Part shown: piece by piece, positions 53,555 to 63,059 of the stretch
Layout of the letters: every line of letters starts with the position of its first letter
How positions within the stretch are numbered: position 1 is the stretch's first letter
Source of the DNA: Paralithodes platypus
Lineage: Eukaryota > Arthropoda > Malacostraca > Decapoda > Lithodidae
DNA length: 64,000 nt
Assembly (NCBI GenBank): GCA_032716605.1
Contig: CM064509.1
Location: 45,527,120-45,591,119, forward strand
Reading direction: 5' to 3'
Position numbers and translations under genes: made by a program
The notes under the pieces: generated by a model
The model's database searches: none
What the model saw: only the letters and a program-made list of their open reading frames with translations
What the model was told of the DNA's origin: nothing

Positions 53555-53890
53555 TTAAGAAGTGCCTCATACAGCCCAATTACATCAATTGAGGTTTTAT
53601 ATTCTGCAAGATGTTGATCCTTGAACATATCTATATGTATTGGTAAGCTTTGGATGTTAAAGGATAATTGACTGAGGGACATTGGTGAAGATTTAATTAA
53701 TTGGTTACCTAGAAATATATAGTTGCATTTTGGTTCGTATAAATCTTTGTAGGTTAGCTCGGAGTCATCATTGTCACAGTCTTGTGGATCATTATCGTTC
53801 AAAAGAAACCGATTGAAAATAAGGTTATTAAGAGTTTCTAGTGGACATTTATGTATGATATAATTAAATAAATTGATAAAATTGGCATTG

Positions 53891-54894
53891 CTTCATTAAT
53901 TTTTTCTCTACAAATGCTGTCCTTGTAACAGTTACACAATTTTATTCAGTTTGAAAAGGACCTCCAGCGATCCACCACCTCAAGGATGTCCATGGAGCCA
54001 GACTGGTCCAGCGGTGGAGCTGGTGAGAATCCGTCCACCATCTTCGGGACGTCTCCATTACTTGAAGCTTTTTTCATTTCAGATAGGAGCTAAGTAGCCA
54101 CGTTATCCTAGCTCGGCTTTCAGTCAACGACTGAGAGAGAGAGAGAAAGATAGTCGATAAGTTGCAAGAACATTTATTATTTGAATTTGTCAACAAATTG
54201 GTTACTCCCTTTTTTATTTGATGGTTTCCAATTTAATTGATATTACTTAGACTTGTTATAATCATGTTTTACTGTCCCTGCATGTTGGAGTCTAGTATTA
54301 CGATGCAAGCATGTTCCCCAATATAGTTGCATTTGAGTGTGATAACTATCTTACTATATCTTAATTTCAATTACAAGCTGTATTATATGGTGGATTTCAT
54401 ATCCACGTTTATGTACTGCTTGAAACTTTACGATTATGAGAAATTACTCCACAAATGTCTTTCTAATGGCCCAGAGGAATGGAGGGTAAACCAAGAAAAA
54501 CACATTGGTGCAAGAGTTTTATTGTGGAAAACTTCTCTTTGAAGGGTGTAGATTAAGCAAATGCCAGGGGCAGAGCCGATATCTTTGAGAATTTGAAAAA
54601 TCAATGATAATATTGGATTACTCATTATTCTTTATTCACCCTGCAGTCAAGTCCCCAACTTGTTGAAGATGTTATTGCTAAAGAAATGTGTATGTGTATA
54701 TTTGTATAATAATACTTGTTCTATAGTCTGTATTCACCCTTCACTTTCCGTCTGAGGAGTGAAGTAATTTAATTAAATTATTGCTTTAATACATTACATT
54801 ACATTACAGTTTTTCCTTCTAAAAACTTTGGTAGTATAAGAAAGCTGTTCATTTATGGGTAACTTAGATATAAAGCAAATATTTGTTCATATAA
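53891..54894. other. no gene seen; short GA tract near 54130
   Basis: AT-rich sequence upstream of LINE-C. It may include that element's 5' region but no protein similarity is visible. A short GA run lies at 54130-54148. Confidence 0.45.
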
Positions 54895-54898
54895 TTAA

Positions 54899-55480
54899 CT
54901 CATAAACTGCGACGCTATGGTAGTTCAAACCCTCCCGCCAAGCGATGGTATTTGGTTCTATTCTGACGAAAAACGTCATAGTACCATATATATAATAATC
55001 ATTACTTATCCATATGCCCCTATTTTGCTTGTATTATGAACATATGAACATTTAAGACCAATAAAAGAAGTGGGAATTGCATTTGGGGGGTGAAAAAGAC
55101 GTATTATTGCCACAAGGTCGTATAATGAGGCGAGAGTTGGAGCGGCGTATATGCTCCCTCTCTGAGCTCTCAAGCGACACTGACGGCTCTGAGTAGAAGT
55201 CTCTGTGTTGCAAGCATCTCTAGCTGCCTCGCCCTTGTTAAAGAGACCGCATGAGGAAAATTTGCGCCAAAAATTACCCGATAAAAGGGGGAATAAGAGG
55301 AAAAATAGCTGGTAATTGAGGATGGGGGAAAAGGGGAGGAAGGAGGGGAAGAATGGGGGGGGGACACATATGTAGGAATGGTAGAAAGTAATGGAGGGGA
55401 ATTATCTCACCTAATCACAAATTGCTTTGTTTTGAGTGGCACTGGGGTGTTTTCTAAGTTTTGTTTATGCTCTGGATCTA
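54899..55480 (+). mobile_element. TTAA family 2 MITE, 3' end shortened
   Basis: Starts after TTAA 54895-54898 and follows the family (CATATGCCCCTATTTTGC, CAATAAAAGAAGTGGGAA, GAGGAAAAATAGCTGG, G-rich block) but stops before the CTCTTAAGAG palindromes. It abuts TTAA 55481-55484, where an inverted copy begins. Confidence 0.78.
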
Positions 55481-55484
55481 TTAA

Positions 55485-56101
55485 CCCAGGAGCTGTGGGA
55501 AGACTCTTTAGAGTTTCCCCGGGCGACTGCGGGAAGACTCTTAAGATCCTGGGCCTAAAAAAAATCCATTTAAAACACCCCCAAAAAAGTTGAACTTTTG
55601 TTTTGTTTTTTGTTTTTTGCCCCTGGGCCATGCCAAATATCACTCCTCCACATCCCCTCCTTCCCCACTTCCCCCCCCCCCCCCTCCTTCAATTATCACC
55701 TATTTTCCCTGTTATTCCCTTATTCTGTGGTCTATTTTCGTGCTAACATTAGCGAGTTGCTAGCAGGGCGTTGTCATCAGTGTTTCCAAGCGTGGGAATT
55801 AGGGGAGAAGTCAGGAAGAGAATTGAGAGGTACCTCCAGTATCTCTCAAACCTTCGTGAGTGGAAGGTTGGCTCACACTCACTCACACACACTCTCGCTT
55901 TCATTTCGCTATTTTGACCAGCCAAACACTGTTTCCACTTGTTTTATTGTTGTAACTGGTTAATATCTTCATATTAATGGTAAAATAGGCGCATATGAAT
56001 AAGTATTAACGATATTTATGGTAAAATAACGATGTTAGTGATGGGAACAGCTCAAATACAGGCGCATAGGCGTGTGGTGTCTCATACCCCCCATGCGCAG
56101 G
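55485..56101 (-). mobile_element. TTAA family 2 MITE, inverted, complete
   Basis: 617 bp between TTAA 55481-55484 and 56102-56105. Read on minus it starts CCTGCGCATGGGGGGTATGA and ends with the two AGACTCTTAAGAG-type palindromes and CCTGGG. It is closest to the copy at 16817-17419 (same GCGCATGGGGGGTATGAGAC start). Confidence 0.88.
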
Positions 56102-56105
56102 TTAA

Positions 56106-56841
56106 GGGCGGTCGCAGTGCATCAGAAAAACCTCTATTGAGGATGGTCAGCGTTTGTGGATTAATAAACTCCTCAGAGGACTAGTGCTGGTACTGAAGGA
56201 TAAATGAAGAATTTATAACACGACTGTATCATTATAGAAACATACGTATACTGTACACACCCTTTAGCAATAACATTCCCCTGAAAGTGGGAGCTTTTAC
56301 TGAAGGGTGAATACAGAATAAAGAATATTTCAAAATTATCACTGATTTTTCAAAATGTTCAAAGGTACGGTCGCGCTAATAAGTCATGTCCCAGCTGTCA
56401 TTACGTTTGGCTTGCTCTGTGCTGTATTGATGTCTGTCAGATGTTGAATAGGGTGGGTAAGTGTAGGAACATGTTTGTATATTTCACTCGATATGAAGAA
56501 ATGAAGCTTAGATATTGCTGATACCAATTATTGATAAAAACATACTTGGTGCCGAGACATCACTTATTAGCGCGATTGTACCAACCCTGCACCCAGTGGA
56601 TTTAGAACTAACATCTTCAAAGATGAGGAATTTACAAAAAATATCATGTGCATCAAATTTTTCCGGGTTCAGTGAATAATAGGCCCTTGGCAACGGGACC
56701 ATAAATCTTATGTTTCCAAATGTTTGCATATTAGTAAAGGTCAAGCTGACTTTGTTTGGTCTATAATCACCACCTTACACATTCCACATTCTTAGGTCCT
56801 TCATCCAGTCTATGTAGATTCCTGAAGAGTTTTCCAATCTC
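56106..56841. other. no gene seen
   Basis: A 78-codon minus-strand frame at 56744-56508 shows no family I recognise. No repeat structure was noted. Confidence 0.4.
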
Positions 56842-57183
56842 TTAAGCTCGGTTCACACATACCCGCCGTGAGCTCCCGTCCTTCACCGACCACTGAATTC
56901 GTATGCAATCGTGCAAGGACTCCGACATAAACGGGTATGGTCTGTTCATGAACGTACAGTGACGCCACAACACGGGCCGCGGCAGCAAAGGCGGCGAACC
57001 TTTTTGGTATACCAAAAATAAACCCATCAGGACGGACCAACCGCCAAAATACGGGATAGGGCGGGTCACCCACGCAACTGGTCAGCGCATATACGCCGTA
57101 TGTTGCCGTCTATGCGCTTCCTAGACGCCACCAGACGTCGTCTATGCCCAGACCAAAATATTTGACAGTTGAGACGGCTATAA

Positions 57184-58542
57184 ATGTCCGACCATAAACT
57201 TATCTCTGTCACCTGTCCTATCTCTCCAGTACAGCCACCCGATCCTCCTAGCCGGCGGCGCTTGTGGCACTTTGGCGCTGCCGACTGGGAGGCTCTTCGG
57301 CAGTACTTCTTTGATTTCCCATGGAATGATTTCTGCTTCCATGGCCGAGGACCCTCGGAGAGTGCTGAACGCATTACCGAGGTAATCCTATCGGGCATGG
57401 AAGCATACATTCCATTCTCTTTCTCTCAGACTAATGCTAAAAAATCTTGGTTTACTCACGCCTGTTCTACTGCTGTCCGCAATAAGGAGGAAGCATTCAA
57501 ACGGTACCGACGCCTTAAAACTCAAGACTCTCATTCTTCATATGTTTCTGCCCGGAATCAAGCCAAATCTGTTCTTCGACTTGCCAAACACTCTTTCATC
57601 AATAATAAATGCACTGAACTATCCAACTCTAGCTCTTCCCAAGCTTTCTGGCATCTAGCCAAAAACCTCTCCAACAATTTCTCTTCCTCGTCTTTCCCTC
57701 CCCTTTCCCACTCTGATGGCACAACCATCACTTCTTCCTCTGATAAAGCTAAACTCTTTGCTCAAACTTTTGCTAGAAACTCCACCTTGGATGATTCCGG
57801 TGCTATTCCTCCCTCTCCGCCCTCCTCTCTCTTACTTATGCCTAATATCCTAATCTCTTCTAAAGATGTACTTTCTACCCTCTCTGGGCTTAACACTAAT
57901 AAGGCGTACGGTCCGGACGGTGTTCCTGCTGTTGTTCTCAAAAACTGTGCTTCCATGCTGTCTCCCTGCCTAGGCAAACTCTTTCGTCTCTGTCTATCCT
58001 CTAACGTCTTCCCTTCATGCTGGAAGTTTGCTCACATTCAACCTGTCCCAAAGAAGGGTGACCGCTCTCAACCCTCCAACTATCGTCCAATTGCTCTTAT
58101 CTCTTGTCTTTCTAAAGTTTTTGAAACTATTCTTGCTTCCAAATTTCTTAAGCATTTCTCTTCTCATAATCTGCTCTCAGATCGCCAGTATGGCTTCCTT
58201 AAGGGTCGCTCTACTGGTGATCTTTTTTCATATCTTACTAACTCTTGGTCATCCTCCTTTCGGGACTTCGGTGAGACTTTTTCTATTGCACTAGACATAC
58301 CGAAAACCTTCGATAGAGTCTGGCATAAATCTTTAATTTCTAAACTACCCTCCTTCGGTTTCTATCCCTCCATCTTTGCCTTTGTCTCTAATTTCCTTTC
58401 CGGCCGTTCCATAGCCGCGGTTGTGGACGGCCATTGTTCACTTCCTCACCCTATAAACTCTGGTGTTCCTCAGGGCTCTGTCCTATCTCCTATTCTCTTT
58501 CTAATTTTTATAAAATTAATGATCTCCTTAACTGTACCTTAA
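57184..58542 (+). pseudogene. LINE-A ORF2: endonuclease end, linker, RT fingers and palm
   Basis: A 452-residue frame reads SDHKLISVTCPISPVQPPDP, WEALRQYFFDFPWNDFCF, KKSWFTHACSTAVRNKEEAF (linker), NKAYGPDGVPAVVLKNCA, CWKFAHIQPVPKKGDRSQPS, NYRPIALISCLSKVFETILA, FSIALDIPKTFDRVWHKSLI (motif A) and NSGVPQGSVLSPILFLIFI (motif B). About five extra bases near 58510 shift the frame just before motif C. GFLKG at about 58192-58206 is the site occupied by the piggyBac in the other copy. Jockey/BS-like by recognition. Confidence 0.9.
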
Positions 58543-59402
58543 TTCCCATCCATTCATACGCAGACGACTCAACCTTGCACTACTCCATTAGTTTTTCAGA
58601 ACGTCCCAGCCAGCAATCCCTCAACGACAAACGTAATGAAGCCATAGAACTCTTAAATTCTGATCTAAATACTATTTCCAATTGGGGCAGAGAAAACCTT
58701 GTTAACTTTAATGCTTCCAAAACCCAATTTCTCTTTCTATCTACCCGTCAGGATCTCCCAGCGGACTATCCCTTATTCTTCAACAATACAAAAATCAACC
58801 CTTCATCTTCTCTCAATATTCTTGGTGTCTCTTTTTCTTCTGCTCTCATTTGGAAGGACCATATTACCAGTCTTGCTAAGGCAGCCTCCCAGAAGCTGGG
58901 TGTGCTCAACCGCCTTAGGGGGTTCTTTTCCCCTGCACAGCTTCTTGCTCTGTACAGGGGCATAGTGCGCCCTTGTATTGGGTATTGTTCACATGTGTGG
59001 GGAGGTTCCTCTCACACTGCTCTCCTAGACAAAGTTGAAAGGAAGGCCTTTCGTATCATTAACTCCCGTCCACTCACCAACTCTCTGCAATCTCTCTCTC
59101 TCCGCCGCAATGTTGCATCTCTCTCGCTATTCTATCGCTACTATAATAATCAGTGTTCCTCAGAGCTATCCCAGTGCATACCACCTCCTTTACGTAGGGC
59201 ACGTGGTACCCGTCTTGCAACTCAATCCCACCCCTACTCTGTGCAACTCTCCAACCCAAGAGTGAAACGTTACTCTCAAACTTTCTTCTACTCAACAGCT
59301 GAGCTCTGGAACTCTCTCCCAGAATCAGTCTTTCCCTCTTCCTATGACTTAAATTGCTTCAAACTCTGTGTGTCCAGGCATTTTGGCTCGAACGTCCCTT
59401 GA
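58510..59402 (+). pseudogene. LINE-A ORF2: RT motif C to C-terminus
   Basis: In the shifted frame INDLLNCTLIPIHSYADDST carries motif C (YADD). Then come NWGRENLVNFNASKTQFLFL, NILGVSFSSALIWKDHITSL, QLLALYRGIVRPCIGYCSHV, NSLQSLSLRRNVASLSLFYR and LWNSLPESVFPSSYDLNCFK, to the natural stop at 59402. The catalytic pair is intact, so the only obvious lesions are the upstream frameshift and 5' truncation. Confidence 0.9.
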
Positions 59403-59568
59403 TTTTGGCCCTGTCACTCTTTCAACTATGGGGGAGGCACTCGCTATAGGCAGTTATGCCTTTTGCCTCCCTCAATCACCTAGGAAAAAAAAAAAAAAAA
59501 AAATGTGGCAACTTCGCCTCACGTGATCACCCAGCGCATACCCCGTTAGTCCCCGCCTACCCGGCGTC

Positions 59569-59824
59569 CATAAAAAGGCCAGCCTCGTGTGATCCTCTCT
59601 CAGTTCCCAAGCCGCCGTCACCACAGCACCAAGCACCACCTCGCACAACCTCCTACCTCCAAGCTCCAACCTTCGTTATTATGCCACCAAAGCCGGAGTC
59701 GAAGAAATGGCGAGTCATCATCACCAATTATATATTATATTATATATTATATATTATATATATTATATATATTATATATATTATGTCAGTGGTAGGTACA
59801 TTTCAAGGATATCTAATTTTGTAG
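59569..59824 (+). pseudogene. promoter and first codons of a Harbinger partner gene
   Basis: CATAAAAAGG (59569-59578) precedes ATG 59681, which opens MPPKPESKKWR and then runs into low-complexity AT palindromes. The layout (GC-rich leader, TATA about 110 bases before the ATG, basic Lys-rich start) parallels the MADF gene at 8094. The rest of the gene is replaced by repeats. Confidence 0.5.
59724..59785. repeat. AT palindromic microsatellite
   Basis: TATATTA-type units, self-complementary. A similar tract lies at 60283-60358 on the other side of the foldback. Confidence 0.85.
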
Positions 59825-60283
59825 ATGAAGAGTAGGACAAGAGCCACAATGTTGAGTTATTTATTTGCAAATTTTCGGACATATCACACATCCATCATCA
59901 GGTTATATTTCAACATACGATCCTAAAAAGAAAGTAACCTAGTGTAAACATATGTTAAGTACAAAGCTTGTGAGGATCTTTTAACATTTTCCAAAAGTAA
60001 CAATACAAAATATACAAAAGAAGAACTTCATCCTTCTAACCAATTAATATGCTATTAGTATAAAGCTTGGGAGGATCTCTATTTTGTATTGTTACTTTTG
60101 GAAAAAGTCAAAAGATCCTCACAAGCTTTGTACTTAACATATGTTTACACTAGGTTACTTTCTTTTTAGGATCGTATGTTGAAATATAGCCTGATGATGG
60201 ATGTGATACGTCCGAAAATTTGCAAATAAATAACTCAACATGTATACTGTTGTGGCTCTTGTCCTACTCTTCATCTACAAAAT
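59819..60283. repeat. foldback element, ~190-bp inverted arms
   Basis: 59819-60000 (TTGTAGATGAAGAGTAGGAC ... AGCTTGTGAGGATCTTTT) is complementary to about 60102-60283 with few differences. The central spacer near 60000-60100 has a second, shorter pairing (AACAATACAAAATA against TATTTTGTATTGTT). Each arm contains CTGATGATGG and a downstream CCGAAAA. No coding frame. Confidence 0.9.
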
Positions 60284-60509
60284 TATATATATTTTATATA
60301 TTATATAATTATACCGTATATATTATATATTATATATATATATTATATATTATATATATGCATGGTGGTGGCCATCGCCGACGACACTACGTCCATCGTA
60401 TTGTGGTCACAGTGCCGTCGCAGTGTGTCTCAGACAGGTCGTAAACAGACTTATTAGAGTCGCCTTCCAAAGGGACTGGTTGTGGCACCAAGTCGCCATC
60501 CATGTGCCG

Positions 60510-60605
60510 CCCATGAGCCGTCTGCCTGGGCGGTGACGTGTTGAGGTCGCTGTCCACTCGCTGTGCATGCGCCGTCTGCCAGGGCGGTGACGTGTTGAGG
60601 TCGGG
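60510..60605. repeat. 54-bp direct repeat in the Harbinger-like element
   Basis: CCGTCTGCCTGGGCGGTGAC followed by GTGTTGAGGTCG occurs at 60518 and, with one change, at 60572. Confidence 0.85.
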
Positions 60606-60733
60606 CATCATGGCCACACGTGCCCACACGTGGTCACTCGGGACACAGTGTCCTCCGTTTGACGCAGTCCAACAATTTTTGGGGGTCGGGGAAGGACGGG
60701 AGCTCAGGACGGGTATGTGTGAACCAAGCTCTA

Positions 60734-62840
60734 AGGATTGTTCACAGCCAGCTTGTTTGATTTTATCTATAAATTTGAATGTGATAATAAAATTCTACAT
60801 GCGCACTTTATAATTCTGAAAAAAAAAATAATAATCGATGGAGCAGTTTAATATGAATGCAGGCATGCAGAGGCATATTTACATACACCTGTTTTTATCA
60901 CACAATGTTTATATCCTGTTCAAAGGCATACCAGGCTAAAGCATAACCTCTGTGACGCTTCTGCATAGTAGCCACGTGCGGGCATGCGCGCGCGTCGGCT
61001 GCCCAGCCGTTTAGAAACAGGCTGGTGGCAGCCGCCCGGTAGGCTTTTCCTTAGTATATATCCTACGACAACGTAACTAATGTCTGGGATATTCTTATGT
61101 TGTTTCACAGCTTGTAGCTGCCCTTATTCTTAACCAACGCATCTTAGTATATTTTATTCTCGATAGTTGATTGTTTCATTATAATATATAAGATGTAAGT
61201 CTAGTGAGGGCGGGAGGAGACGAGCGGGAGAGAGAGACCGGCTTGGGACGTTGCTTCGCTTGCCAGCTTGGGACGAGCCTGAAGCGTTGCCACCTGCATT
61301 TGATTGCAACGTTAGGCTTAGTTTCGACTCGCGCACGGGGTAGAGGATTTTGACCCGGCAACTGTGTTGAGTGTTGCCAAGCATGGGATGTATTCTGCAT
61401 GCCTAGGGCGGGGTCCAGACAGATTCAAGACTCAGAGCTCACCTCATTGTCGTACCCTTCGGACTCCCTTGATATCTATCCCTCTCAACCCCACTTAGAA
61501 ACTTTCTCTCTTACTTTGTATACCTTCTTTCCACTACTTCACCAATCTATTTAATTATCCCATCCCCTTGATAGACCTTATATCTATTATTGTATTAACG
61601 ACGAGCTCTCAGATAACTAGATAGGATTTAGGGCCTTATGCAGAGATGTAATTGTTAATGAGACCTAGGAAGCTTTTTTGTTGTCTCATATTTGGTGGTT
61701 TCATGCTTGCTAGTGTGTTCTTGTGTCAGGTTAGCAGGGGCTAGACCGGAGGGTGGGCTTTTTGCGATCCTTTAAGTAAAGTCTGCTGGTGCGAGTCCTG
61801 TGGACCCGCACGACTTTACTAGGTTACCCGTGGGAGTCTGGGGGCATTTTCTTGTCTGTGTCCCTGTGTGTCTAGTGTTGTGTTGTGTGAGGGCCCTTGC
61901 CTAGTCCACTCAGCACTGCGCTAGCACGTCTTGCTTTTGTTTTAGGGTTGCCAGGAGAGAGTCAGATACTTGCGATCTGAGTCTCTCAAGAGAGCACCCT
62001 TTCAATTAGAGTAATTTGGCGCACAGACCTGGGAACGTCCCTAGGCTAGAGCAGGTGGCTCAGCCCGGGTATCCAAAGCCTATATCCTTCCGGCTAGACC
62101 TCTGCCACCTGGCAGATTAACAGCTAGGGGTTTATTATTTCTGTATGCTTGTTATTGTGCCACAGTTTACCGTTTTTGTGAGCATTGTGAGTCAGGGTGT
62201 GGCTTAGAGACTCTGTCCGAGCAGGCTTGCCTGACTAAGAGTGAGAAGCACACCTGTATGTGGTTATGTTGCGAGTTGCTGCCTTTATTTAATTATACCT
62301 ATGCCATTATACACTGTATGGCCTATCATTAGTATTTATTCCTGCTTATGAGTTAAGAGTTCTCTAAATCCGTAACGTACTTTCTTTGCTAAGCATCAGA
62401 TCCTACAGTAGCCGCATGCAGTTTAGAGACCCGCATCTTGTCTACCTGTACGATGTTTTGAGGACTGTTTGCTTTCACCTTCTTTCACGCAGGGGTGATT
62501 AGTTGTATTAATTAACGTAACGTTAAATGTACTTTCTTCTAGTTTGTTATTAAATTGTTTCTGCAATTTAATTCCGTTATCTATCTTTTCCTTGAAGCTT
62601 TAAGTCAACTTAATTGTGTGATCTTTTATATAGCCTGCTTGACTATCAGCAGTCTATAGTGCGTGCACCCTGTAACCGAGTCATAGGATACCTCGTTGTC
62701 CAGGCAGGACTCTTGACGGTTTAGGGTGGTTTGTTGCCTGGGTTTATAGATAAGGGTTGGATCTAGCGTTTTCCGTTGTTGCTTGTTGCCGCATACCTAG
62801 TCTAATAGAAAGAGCCCAGTGTTTATATATCCCAGGACGT
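60734..62840. other. no gene; right part probably LTR and leader of the Gypsy element
   Basis: No credible frame. 61200-62840 is mixed-composition sequence with an ACGTAACA end at about 62837-62844, followed two bases later by TGGCGACC, which resembles a tRNA primer-binding site. This suggests that an LTR ends at about 62844. Its start could not be located without the 3' copy. Confidence 0.4.
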
Positions 62841-62846
62841 AACAAA

Positions 62847-62864
62847 TGGCGACCTTGCATAGGA
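62847..62864 (+). promoter_or_regulatory. possible primer-binding site
   Basis: TGGCGACCTTGCATAGG follows ...GTAACAAA. TGGCGACC is a common start of Gypsy primer-binding sites (tRNA 3'-end complement). About 200 bases upstream of the gag ATG. Confidence 0.4.
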
Positions 62865-63059
62865 TTTACTGAACAGAGGAATATAGTGGTCATTTGTTTT
62901 GAGATTCCTTATGATTAGAGGAATACAGTAGACATAGAGTTTTTTTTTTGGAGCAACCAATATTACACATTAAAGACTTTAAATAACATTAGTATATACA
63001 TACTTGCATAGGAGATAAGGCACATTCTATAACCGTGATAATTACTGCAGTACACAAAC

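Larger units (their letters stand above)
51689..53890 (-). pseudogene. LINE-C 5' half: N-terminus and endonuclease
   Basis: The minus strand from about 53890 reads NLFNYIIHKCPLETLNNLIF, NDNDPQDCDNDDSELTYKDL, SLSQLSFNIQSLPIHIDMFK, VIGLYEALL, then across a TTAA element NDNIWDLYHITNYRLYYINQ and TRQGGIPIFLS. THTFYPTVTKSTHINI (about 52800) and weak linker sequence (TPAIINSINFKHKLQMKAAK) follow, before the next TTAA element and the BEL insertion. Standard LINE endonuclease order, many stops. Confidence 0.75.
57184..59502 (+). mobile_element. LINE-A copy, 5' truncated, with poly(A)
   Basis: Begins within the endonuclease (SDHKLISVTCPI) and ends in a poly(A) at 59484-59502. The best preserved LINE-A copy here. 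No clear target duplication is visible. Confidence 0.88.
56845..60730. mobile_element. Harbinger-like non-autonomous element with ~45-bp TIRs
   Basis: Left end AGCTCGGTTCACACATACCC then GAGCTCCCGTCCTT; right end inward AGCTTGGTTCACACATACCC then GAGCTCCCGTCCTT. Flanks are TTA (56842-56844) and CTA (60731-60733), a TTA-type duplication with one change. Inside are a TATA/ATG gene start (59569-59824) like that of the Harbinger at 7357, a LINE-A copy, AT palindromes, a foldback and GC-rich subterminal repeats. No transposase is seen. Confidence 0.75.
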
